Below are positions 30,801 through 42,000 of a stretch of DNA of 64,000 bases, in pieces. The position numbers and the translations under genes are program-made. The first letter of the stretch is position 1, and every line of letters starts with the position of its first letter. Origin of the DNA: Omphiscola glabra (Eukaryota; Mollusca; Gastropoda; Lymnaeidae). The notes under the pieces were generated by a model that was not told where the DNA came from, made no database searches, and worked only from the letters and a program-made list of their open reading frames with translations. The stretch lies in the NCBI GenBank assembly GCA_964017045.1, contig OZ024808.1, forward strand, positions 23,750,918 through 23,814,917, given 5' to 3'.

Positions 30801-31381
30801 AAAAGTATAGATCTAGTCTTGTATTCTAAACCATTCCTCAGTTTTGTAAATGACTAAATATTTTATTTTACTAATCCTCAACATATACTAGATGGAAATA
30901 TATACATACATTTTACAGTCCTTGATTCAAAGTTTTACCTTAAAGTATCAGTAACACTTACAGCCTCATATTTACACAAAGTATTAAGAAATGCCTCAAG
31001 ATATGTGGATAAATAGGGATATATCACCACCTCACAACAATAAATTACTTTGCAAAATTTGCAGAATTTCAATGAAAGAAATAAGAAGTTGGCATTAGAA
31101 ACAAATTGAATCCACAAGACATCATTCATTTTACTTAATACATTTTTTTTCTGGTCCCCTTAAAAAAATTTTTTTAATGATTCAATCTGCCTGATATTGG
31201 CCAATAATATATTTATTATTTTTGAAGTGGCAAAGTTTGTAAATCATGGGACATACTTTTTTAGTTGTAAGAAATTCAAAGCCATCTGTATATACAAACA
31301 TGCAGTTGCCTTCCTCCATCAAGTATAGGAAATCTTTGCCTTAAATATTTTAGTCCTCTTAAAAAAGTAAGGGTGGTGGTA
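26865..31381. other. Intergenic region between convergent EEFSEC and STX6
   Basis: The two genes end towards each other here. The 4.5 kb are A/T-rich with several AATAAA and TTTATT hexamers (plus- and minus-strand poly(A) candidates) and a short (AC)n run near 27817. Some of it is probably 3'UTR, particularly of syntaxin-6. I see no further exon, repeat family or RNA gene. Confidence 0.6.
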
Positions 31382-34300
31382 TCAGACCACAAAGAAGAGA
31401 ATTATGATGATAAGTAGAACCAGTAACAGCACACCTATAGCACACCACTGACGCCGATCTGTAAAAAGAGAAAGACAAATGGTTGTTTATTGCATGACTG
31501 AAAAGAGATGGAGAATAATAATTTTTTTAAAACTAGAGCACTTTTTTTTTTTTTTTACATGCATACACAAATATTGATACAATGTAAGTTGAATAGTAGA
31601 ACATGCCTTAGGAGCGTAACTCAACCCCCCCCCCCCCCACCCTACCACTGATTTCAAGTATTAATATAGGAGATGAAGGGGTGGCAGTTGAGTGAGTAGG
31701 ATGAGCAGATGTTAAAGAAATAATGGAGGTGTAGGGGGTATAGCAGAGGGGCAATCATAAAATAAGTTTTAAAGTTTCTTTTTAGAAATGTCTATTTTGT
31801 TTTAACTCCCCCCCCCCCAACCCCCTTTTTTTTCAACCTTCTTTCCTTCATCTCTCATTGTGGAAAACAAGACTTTGAGGAGAATTTTCAAAAGTTGCAA
31901 ATTTAAAAAAAAATGAATGTAAAGATGCCAAGCAAACAGTGTAAGCCAACCGTTAATTATGCAACTCTTACTCAAAATGAGGTGTGACAAAAGCAGCCCA
32001 ACTTCATGCTAAATTATTATCACAGCAAACAAAGCTCCCTATCCACATACATAGCACTGGTATAGATTGGCTATTGTAAATAAAGTAGATTCCTTCTCAG
32101 CTCCTAACTTTATTATGAAAACACTGGAATAGATTGGCTATTGTAAATAAAGTAGATTCCTTCTCAGCTCCTAACTTTATTATGAAAACACTGGAATAGA
32201 TTGGCTATTGTAAATAAAGTAGATTCCTTCTCAGCTCCTAACTTTATTATGAAAACACTGGTATAGATTGGCTATTGTAAATAAAGTAGATTCCTTCTCA
32301 GCTCCTAACTTTATTATGAAAACACTGGAATAGATTGGCTATTGTAAATAAAGTAGATTCCTTCTCAGCTCCTAACTTTATTATGAAAACACTGGAATAG
32401 ATTGGCTATTGTAAATAAAGTAGATTCCTTCTCAGCTCCTAACTTTATTATGAAAACACTGGAATAGATTTGCTATTGTAAATAAAGTAGATTCCTTCTC
32501 AGCTCCTAACTTTATTATGAAAACACTGGAATAGATTTGCTATTGTAAATAAAGTAGATTCATTCCTAGCTACTAACTTTAATACAAGTATCTAATTTCT
32601 TTTACCATTTGACATATGTAAAACTTTTGCCATTTTCTTCATAGTTTGGTCCATTTTACTCTCTGTGTTATCCATTTCATGATGAAATTCATCCAGCATT
32701 CTAAAGAATTTTAAGAATGCATTTATTATTGGTTGTGAGGAAATATATTTAGATTAGGCCATTAGATTAAATAGTTTTAATTATGTTTAAAAGTAGGCCT
32801 GATAGAATGGCATTTGGAATTATTTCTTTACTCAAATTTCTTTTACATGTTAGTAGAAAAATTACTTTAAAAGATTAGTCTGTTGATAAAATGTATTTAA
32901 AGTAGTCAACTTAAATACAAGTTCTTAAACTTGAATATAAACTTTTTTTTTTTTTAAAAAGGGAGTAAACTGATATCTCACATATTTTGATCTTCCAATT
33001 CGTTTCCTATTTGCTGACTCATGTTTTTCAGCACCCCTACACTGGATCCGATCATGTCAAGTTGGTCATCCTGAGTTCTTATCAACAACTGAAAATATAT
33101 TTGTTTTATAGGTTATTAAAAAGTTATTTATTCAAATGAGACGACAATCAAATTAAAGAAACAAAAAAAACAACATAATAAAAATTGTAATCTTATCGTA
33201 GGATAATTGAGCCCAAGCAGTTTATGGAAAAAGTTACCAAATCTAAATGATCACTCATTGAGTCATTATTGTCACTAAATGAGTTCATTAACGGCTAGTT
33301 TCTACACTAGAGATTTAAAATTATAATTGTAAAATGTTGCCTTGGTTAATAAATGTATTTATTTATGTATTGAAATTGAAAATGAATAGGTACAATGTAA
33401 TAAAAAACATTTATTTCGACAGTGTCTTCTCTTATTTAAAGATGATTTAAATCATATTTTATAGCTATAGATTTTCATCATGGTTATAAAAATAATAAGC
33501 TGAAATTAATTTTAAATTTAAAATATTAATCTTTCCTTCCTCAAACTATTAAGTGTGAAGGACCAGCAGTAATTATCCACATTGCAGAATGAGACTAGTG
33601 CCCATTTTATCAATTATTGTTTTTGTTTAATCTTATATTTTCACCTTTTTTTGCAGACAGATGCTGCTCAAATGACCATAACAATAAGAAACACTGGCAC
33701 AACTACGTAATCTCTAATCATATATGATTGTAATTTACTTCAGTGAACGTTATAAATACAAGCGTATTAAAAACATCTAGTGAAACATACTTTTTGCTGC
33801 TGTTGGGTGTCACTGATATATCGTTGATTGGCTTGTTCCATTTCCTCATCTAGTCGCTTGTATTTGTCTTGTGGAGTTTTAGGGCCATTTGAATTAGAGG
33901 ATATTGGTGCTTGTCTGGAGTTTAAGTCTTCTCTCTGTTTATTACCTGGACTTGATATCTGACTCTTCATATCCTATGTAGGGAAAAGCAGAAAGTGGTA
34001 CTAAAGAAAGGGAATCCCCAATACAGACACAACATACTAGATAAAAAATTATATAGCTTATGAAATTCAAGAGTAAATTTTCAATAAATACCATCAAATA
34101 TTAGTCTCATTTTCCTGAGCGTAATATAATGTTAGACCTGAAGTGCTTGACATCATTTGAAAAGGAATTAAATGCAGTTTTAAAAAGTATTTTTATGAAT
34201 TTTAATCAGAATTTTAAAAAAAAATATTAGTGAATAATTAATTTTAAAAAGTAAAAATTGTGTTTACAAATTATTGAAAATCTGCAAAAACCACCAGTTT

Positions 34301-36728
34301 ATTTATCACTTTTCAAAAATCCCCCCCCCCTGGCATTGTTAGACTGATTATAAATTTTAGTGAACAATAAAATATTTTAATGTATTCAAAATTGGTTGAA
34401 ATATACAAAAATTGCCCATGTTTTAGTAAAACACACTTGATAAAAAATCAGAACAAGTTACAATAAATACAACCTAATCAAATGCCCATTTCCTTGCATA
34501 AAATTACAACAATGGTTTTTAAATGAAAGCTCTTGATGCCAGGAAAGAATCAGGATCAATATCAGGATGATAAGCTGTAGTTGAATCATAGACAGTAATA
34601 GATCTAAAGATGTTCATTTAGACCACAGCTATGATATGATCATTGTCTATCTTCCATATAGATCATGTCACATAAACTGAACGTTTTGATGGTTTAGTAG
34701 CATTTTTCTTCATATCTCTCCACCGGACTTTGAATCCTATCTATATGCCATTAATTGTCAATAAACTTTCCATAGTCATAGTTGGATGATCCCAAGAATT
34801 AGTTCAGCCGGTTCATTTAGGCTCAATTTTTTTCTGGTTCTCTGGTTGTCAATTGAGTATATTGAGTATGGACTGAAGTCACTTAGATTCATCATCTTCA
34901 TCTTGATGTACTATTACAGAAACATTTGAGTACCGGGTGTTAGCCAGGCTTTGGGCATTTTCCTATGGTGATTTAAATGGCTAAGAATTTTATAATCCTG
35001 TCTGAATTTAAATTTGAAAACACTGAGCCATGATTTAGTATTTCTTTGTTATATCAGATAACAATGACCACCATTATTGACAATCAATCTGTCTATGAGT
35101 TTATGTGATAAAAAATACCAAATACATATGATATTTTATTTATGTGATAAAGCTTTGTTGAATCAACTGCTGATCTGTCCACTTCTTCCCACCACTGTTT
35201 AAGTAACAGCCTGTCGTCCACACACTCTGATAAAGTTTCAGTTGTTCAAAAGTGGATGACATGAGTACTACTGGCATCCGTCCTTCACAAGGTGACGAAA
35301 TCCACAAGTCCTGGGATTATTCTTCTAGGATTATAAGCTGGTTCCCTACACAGCAAATCTCCTCTCTCCACACCGCTGGATGGCCCCAAGGGAACATCAT
35401 GTGGATGATACAGCTTGGCACCAGTGGCCTCGCAGGAGTTGTCTGAATGTTTCATTGTATCAATGTTATCCGCCTTTCGGGACTCCATCTCCGGATTTGA
35501 ATGGGTTGCCGTCCAAGGTTAACGAGTCCCATCCACCCGGGGTGCTGGTGGTGTTTTTGCTTGACTGGGCTTTGGCGGGGATTGAACTCCAGACCATCAG
35601 CTTGAGATTTGCTCAGTTTAGACCACTCCGCCACCCAGCACCCAACATCTAGTATTAGTATCAGTAACCTGTTCAAGTTCAGTAGTTTTATCAAAATTGT
35701 AGCTCAGAGAGGTCACTGATAATTCAATAATGAAAAACCTTACCAAATCACAAAGCAAAATGGCTCACCGGACACTGTGAGGTGAAACCAAACCTTTACA
35801 CCGCTTTGGCTTTTTACAAAATTGTTATTACATCATGAGTAAAGTAAAAGTAGGCTTATGGGACAGAAACTTAAAAATCTGAGCAGGCACAATCAGCTCA
35901 CAGGAGTCAAAGAGCTAAAATGCACTACTCACCCTAACAGTTGATTTTGTCTTTTCAACAAAATTTCTTCTCTCTTGCAGATCATATTCGGATATCTTGA
36001 ATTTCCTCGGATTTCTTTCTACAATACTTACATTAAGTTAAGGTTTTCATTGCAGTCAGCTTTAAGTTAGAAGCTATGTTGTCACACATATATATGATTT
36101 AACTTAACGTTTAACTTGTAAAACCCTTCAGAAAAAATACCAAATACATATGATATTTTATTTATGTAGTATTTTCATTAAAAATATATTTTACAATATT
36201 AAAATTAAAAACAAAAAAAATGTCAAGGATATCAACAGTTTCTTCTAAATCCTCAAGATCCCACTCTATACTGCGTAAGCTATTTCTGAGTTCATTGGTT
36301 GTATATTCAATCTCCTCTCTGGAAGACATGCCTCCATTTTCCTGCAACTCTCGCCATCTGCTAAACAAGTTTCGTACCACAACTAAAGCTTTCTGGACTT
36401 CCCTAAATAATATAAATAAAAAGAATGAGTCAGGCAAAGAAATAATATTGTGGTAATTAATTTTGCTACAGGTTCAATTAACTGCTGTCAAATTTTTGGT
36501 TTTTATTAACTTAAAAACAGTGTAATGTTGGCTGTAAAAAAATTAATAAAATTAAGTACAGGTAGTGATTTTAAAATTTTCTCAATAAAGGAAGAAATGA
36601 ATTTTTATATAAACTACCTCCTTTTTATATAAAAATCATAATATAACATCTTTGCCATTTTGTTTAAAGAAAACGAATGAAATGTGTACTTACTCCTTTA
36701 CAACAAAGAAAGGATCTTCAAGTGACAT
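31382..36728 (-). CDS. STX6: Syntaxin-6 (t-SNARE)
   Basis: Exons in order: 36694–36728, 36233–36402, 35933–36027, 33791–33973, 32982–33088, 32606–32700, 31382–31458; 762 nt, 253 aa plus stop (vertebrate STX6 is 255). It is a tail-anchored SNARE of the trans-Golgi and endosomes. Seen: N-terminal MSLEDPFFVVK, three-helix domain (RWRELQENGG, TTNELRNSLRSIEWDLEDLE, IVERNPRKF), a Gln/Ser-rich linker, SNARE motif of about residues 165–225 (GSSVGVLKNMSQQIGNELE with the central Gln), then DRRQWCAI and a C-terminal hydrophobic anchor ending FFVV. The second intron looks U12-type (see separate entry); the others are GT–AG. The start fits the family N-terminus exactly. Vertebrates also have syntaxin-10, a close relative, so STX6/10 ancestor is the precise reading. 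Confidence 0.96.
32055..32580. repeat. 67-bp minisatellite, nearly 8 copies
   Basis: The unit runs from CACTGGAATAGATTGGC through CTCCTAACTTTATTATGAAAA with a 67-bp period. It lies in the last intron of syntaxin-6, ending about 25 bp from the donor of exon 32606–32700, and does not include coding sequence. Confidence 0.95.
35255..35650 (-). mobile_element. tRNA-derived SINE (second copy)
   Basis: On the minus strand it starts TTGGGTGCTGGGTGGCGGAG (A-box region) followed by GGAGTTCAATCCCC (B-box), then the same body as the SINE at 10938 but with a single copy of the 127-bp segment. The part beyond about 35460 (ACAACTCCTGCGAGG, CTGTATCATCCACATG) is not shared with the other copy. It lies in syntaxin-6 intron 3. 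Confidence 0.7.
36028..36232 (-). other. Probable U12-type (minor spliceosome) AT-ended intron in STX6
   Basis: On the minus strand the intron starts ATATCCTT, a perfect match to the U12 AT-type donor. A CCTTAAC branch motif (36037–36043) lies about 10 nt before the end; both are hallmarks of U12 introns, and no GT donor in this region keeps the protein intact. The frame and the conserved IVERNPRKF require the next exon to start GTATTG, so the intron would end in AA (AT–AA). The AG one base later would put the next exon out of frame into an immediate stop. Confidence 0.75.
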
Positions 36729-37744
36729 TGCTATTTTTCAAAGTGCATCAAAGTTAGTTTTCTATATCAAGGTTTCTGGGCAGAATTCTTAGATATATGC
36801 AGGTCTCTTAAAACATGTACTTGATTAAGTTGCATCTAAATTAGCCTGTGATGTTCAATTATATACAAAAAATTTAGGATTAATTAGGATCAAACTTGGA
36901 TGAAGAAATCTTAGAATTGGAACAATTCAATTGTTATTATTTAAAGAAATTCTCAATGTCTTAATGCACTAAAAAATTGTTTTCTATTTATTAAATAAAG
37001 CTGTTCAAAAAGTACCTATAATAGAATATTGTTAACTACCATAAAGTATTATTTACATGGATACACATGAAATTTTCTACAACTATAACACATTGTAACA
37101 AATCCTAAATGTGTGACATCATTTATTGAAGGTTTCTTAATCTGTGTATCACTAAATTAATACTAATTTAATGGGTAAAAACTAAAAAGATATAATGATG
37201 ATGATGTTGATAACATAGGGCTTTATTAAATATAGGTAGATACAATTTAGACTTACTACTGGTGACTGATCACTCAGTTTTAAAACTTTTATTGAGTTCA
37301 GATAACTGAAAGTAAATAGTATTATTAAAGTTAACTCAACTGTAACTTTTAAATAATGTAAATAAATATAAATGCTAAACAAATGCCAACTGTGGTTGGT
37401 AACTGACCATTATTTTTATCATTACACTGTACAATATTGAAATCGTTACTGACTTAAAAGAGCCCTAATCTGTAGTATCTTGGTATGTTCAACACAAATA
37501 TAACCATTAAATTGTTTAAGTTGGCTCTCATTTTGAAGATATTTCATACAGTTCATTTTCCATGTTTCGTCATGTAAATGTATCCAGTAGGATAATATCA
37601 ACATCCTAAATCAGCCTAGAATGATCTAATGATCACGACTCCAACAATGGAATCTTCTAGAAGAAGATGAGGAGATGTCACATTTACTTAGTATCGAAAG
37701 CGCCACCAGCGGTTGGAGACTTTCTTCAGAAAAGAAAGTAATTT

Positions 37745-38262
37745 GATATTCTGTTCCAATATTGAGGGCCTCATGAATGCGTTAAAAATCACTCATGAAA
37801 CACAAGAATGTAGACTGTATACTCTTTGAATATGAGTCTTAAGGCTGTGCTTTTGCCTAATGGAAACCATCTTCCATCTATTCCAGTAGCACATGCTATC
37901 CATATTAAAGAGACATTTGATAACTTAAAGCAGCTACTGAATTCCATTGAGTATAACAAACGCACCTGGCACCTCTGTGGTGATTTGAAGGTATTTGCCC
38001 TTTTAATGGGACTGCAGTAGGGATATACAAAATACATATGTTTTTTATGTGTGTAGGATAGCTGATTAAGTAAGGGAATTGCACTACTTGCGAAAGGAAT
38101 GATCTTGCACTTGCAGACAAAATGTAGCAGTTGGAGATAAGAATATCCAGTAACCAGCTCTGGTCAAGGCTTACAAAATCCTACTACCACCCCTTCACAT
38201 CACACTAGGTTTGATGAGGAACTTTGTGAAAGCCATGATAGACTAATAGACCAGACTTCACA
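37745..38262 (+). pseudogene. Decayed transposon-associated protein fragment
   Basis: The open stretch 37826–38020 codes SLKAVLLPNGN, SIPVAHAIHIKETFDNLKQL and WHLCGDLKVFALLMGLQ. After a stop the same protein continues (GYTKYIC near 38020, then ILLPPLHITLGLMRNFVKAM near 38185–38240). This layout matches a repetitive protein that I recall as common in arthropod and mollusc genomes and linked to mobile DNA; the exact family is not certain. Multiple stops make it a relic. It is not a host gene. Confidence 0.6.
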
Positions 38263-38977
38263 CAAGCTTACCGATACATTGATACAATACATGCATGTGT
38301 TAGTATAATATAATAAATTGTATAGTATTGTAGTCTTATACCTAGTCAAGTCTTAGTCCCTAGTCTTAAGTCTTAGTACTTAATTGACTTTGAATTGGTA
38401 AGCACTTGGCAAATGAAATACTCATCAGCAAATACTTTGAAATAGTAATAATAAGTCTAAAACTAAAATAGTAATCAGTAATGAAATGTAGACGACGTTT
38501 CAACCACCTCTGACGAATGAGAACTTACTAGAAGTCAACATATCTTTGTGTACAGTCTATTTAGCAATATTATAAAGAATGTGAATACTCTCATTCACGG
38601 CAAGAAGATGCGGAGTTTTTAAAAAAAAAATTATTTTATAATTATGGGAGTCCAGTAACTGAGTCCAGAAATGCCACTGCTTCAGCCACCATTTTGGCTA
38701 CTTGTTTTACGTCATTTAAGGGAATTCCTTAAGGGTTCCCTAACCTAATTCTGTTTTCTATTTAAAACCGTATCTCCACTTAAAACCTTGTGAGAGAGGA
38801 AATAAAAAAGGGGTGGGGGGAAATTGGTAAATAAATTGTTTGCTTTATATAACTTATTTATTATTGCTTTTAAAGTTCAAATTTCTAGTTGTAAGCAATT
38901 AATTTCCGCTCTTAATTTGTGTAGGCCAAATATAAACATTGAGATTGTCCCGATTAATCTTTTTAATGTGCTAGTGA

Positions 38978-38987
38978 AAGATGGCGG
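38978..38987 (+). promoter_or_regulatory. YY1-type motif upstream of ANAPC2
   Basis: AAGATGGCGG lies about 90 bp before the proposed ANAPC2 start codon. This is the core of the YY1 site, which in animals often sits at or just downstream of the transcription start of housekeeping genes. Confidence 0.45.
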
Positions 38988-39074
38988 TATCCACAATCTA
39001 TATGAAATTAATAAACAAAAAAGTGTCCCTCTAGCAAAACTGCTGGGAAAATTAAGTTTTTAAACCCATTGGCA

Positions 39075-42000
39075 ATGAATATTGCACAGTCATGGCGATT
39101 TTTAGAGAGAGTTTTAGTAGCTGACATTGTGAGTATTATAAATTTTAAAATGAATAGTTCTGCCTAGGCCGACTTTACTTTTACACTTTTAGTTTTTAGT
39201 AACTTTTACTTTTACTAAAAGTTTTACTTTTAGTTAACTTACTTAGCTTACCTCTAGACGCCTTATTAAATTAACTTATTAGCGGCCATAGCCCTTCTTA
39301 GTAATTAGTTAGTAACTTAGTGTAGTGCCTAAGTCGAAGAACTAAGAAGTAGGGCTAATTCAGATAGATCCTACCTCATTAGGTTTAGGGATAGATTTAG
39401 GGTTCAGGTTAGGTTTAAGTTTAGGGATAGATTTAGTTTTAGGGTTCAGGCAAACAAGATATCAAATTGTATCCCTCTATGGTAAAAAACCGCGTTACAA
39501 TCTATCAGAATTTACCAGAAGTAGTAAGTGAAACGAAGTGGCTTTTCGGACCCGGAAAGAGTGAGAGATTTGGTTTATTAAACAAATATTTGAAATATTA
39601 TTGTTTGGTTTGTAAGAAAAAGGGGTAACCTTGCAGTTCAGGTTCGTATCAGTATATTATTTCTGATCGAATTTCCTGTTAGTGTTACTTTAGCCATGTA
39701 TCATGTGTATTCTTCATTAAATTAAATTCAGGCAGTGATAGTATGGACTCCATAATGGATTGAGAGTTAACTAATACTGAATTATACAGTGCTTATTTTC
39801 GTTTTATTTTATTTCTAAAGTAAAGCGTCTTTTAACATCCCCCAACCTTCTATAGCTCCATTTGTTTTGTATTTTTCACCCTGTTGCCAGATTTTTTATC
39901 ACCTATCAGTTGTCAGTTGGTATGCTAAACAAACTTTTCAAACTGTAGGCATGTTCACAAAAAATAATGAAATGGGGGGGATTTCGTAGGAGGGAGGGGG
40001 GTTGAACTTAGTTAGATGATTCGTTATTTTATAGGGGCCCAAAATTATTTTATTTTCTTACATGGGGTGATTAAATATAATTGCAATCTGGCATGTAAGG
40101 CGAATTTTAAAAAACCAAGAAAATGGAGAGATCGTTTACACTACCAGCTATGTATCAATGGGGGCCGTACAAATCAATAAAAATGAAAGTCAGTACTGTA
40201 CAATTTAGTTTTAGTGTTAACTATTACTGTCTGGACTAAATTTTATAAAGAATACACGTAAGACGTAAGTTTACAAATACGAAATTTGATCAGAAATAAT
40301 TACACACCTGAACTGCAAGATTACTGAAAAAGTTTGGTATCAAATGTTTCAAACGAAAGATAATTGAATGGACTATATGTTTAACTTACTTCTTCAGTTT
40401 AACTAAAATAAACGACCACAAATGACATCCGAATGCAATTATATAGCATTCAGCATTAGTTTAAAGTCTAAAAGTAAAAGTAAAGGGACCCGGATCGGAA
40501 TAGCCTCAGCCTAAAAGGGTGTCCATTAATTACACCAACAAAATGGGGGGGGGGGGAGGTTGGATATGTCTGTTACAATAAGTGAGCCTCTATGCACTAC
40601 TGTAACGGGATGGCACGTCGTTCTGTCACGTCAACGAGAAACAGCACCCACCCTCTCTTTCTATGCCACCGAAAAACCAGGGGCACTGTAGTTTTAACAG
40701 ACATCAATGAAAGAAATAATCATTTTGATGATAGCACTTATAACTGGAACAACAAGATTTTTTTCATAACTCACGCTGAAGAGGTAGATTACCATATACT
40801 TACTTGTTTGTATACTTATGCAAGTGCAGGACATGGGCATGGATAATAATGGATTAAATTGATTACCAGTAGTGGTGGAAATTGTTGAGTTCAAGTTTTT
40901 TCATTGTACATATGACAGAGGGCAGTGGTGAGATGGCCTATGGCATGGCATATGTACATGCATGACGCAGTTGTTCATCAATGGAACTTTGTTGATCCTG
41001 CGGGTAATGGGGTTCACACTAAAAATGTGAACAACATGTGGATGTGAGCAAGTTTCAAACTTTACTGTCCATTTTGAACAAGCTGTGAACTGTTCCATTC
41101 ATATCTTCACTAATTTGTATTCTGCAACAAGATTCGTGACAAAGATATGCTTGTGATCTTCTCGAAGATCATCTCAGAGAACTATCCAGTTTGAAACACC
41201 CCCAATGAAAATTGCTATGACATAACATTTATGATATAATAACAATTGTTGACTGTTGTTAGTAAAGTGTTTTCAGTGGGCTACCGGCCTAATTTAGTAT
41301 TAAGTGGTAGTGGGATTATACTACACTATTGCAACTCTGTGTTGTTATGTGTTTATTGTGTCTTTATTAAAGGTCATCCATAAAATGAATTCATGAATCT
41401 CGGAGGGATTGGGTTCATGAATTTGTGAAGATGTGTGACGATATGTGATAAGGGAGACTAAATTTTGACCATAAAATTAAATTAAGCCACTAAATATTAG
41501 TAATGCCTTTTTAAATATCCCTTTTTTTAGAAGCCATGTTTTTTTATTATGAAAATAAATAAACACTTATTTTTAAAAACTATGCCTTTATTTGTAATCA
41601 TCACAAAATTTTGTGATTTTTTTTATTGCGTTCTTTTTATATTCTAGGAATCGTCAGAAATAAAATGGAGCTCCATTCAGCCCAGTTTAGAACTGAAAGA
41701 AGCAGCAATTTTTTTAGGTTCGCCTGGAATGTGTCAGTTGCTGGAAGAATGGCTACTTGAAACTATACTTCAAGATCTGAACAAGAGGGTCAGCCCATTG
41801 TTCTGGAAATATTTCAATGAGAAAGCTGACTTGGGTAGCACAGCTAAAGCTAATGCAGCTGCATTTTCAAATGCCTTTGGATTTTTATATGGTAAATTAG
41901 TATAGCCATCTCATTTTTTAAATTACGTTACAAAAAAAAAAAAAAAAGAATTTAAAAGAAAAAAGTCTTCAATAGCAAGAAGAATTCTTAAGACATCATT

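Larger units (their letters stand above)
36729..39074. other. Intergenic region between divergent STX6 and ANAPC2
   Basis: Both promoters should lie here. It contains a decayed transposon protein fragment (37745–38262), a YY1-type motif close to the ANAPC2 start and otherwise A/T-rich sequence with no clear TATA box. Confidence 0.6.

Noticed and set aside
38824..39063. Open frame just before the ANAPC2 start
   Set aside because: It is in a different frame from the proposed first exon, ends before it, and has no similarity to APC2.
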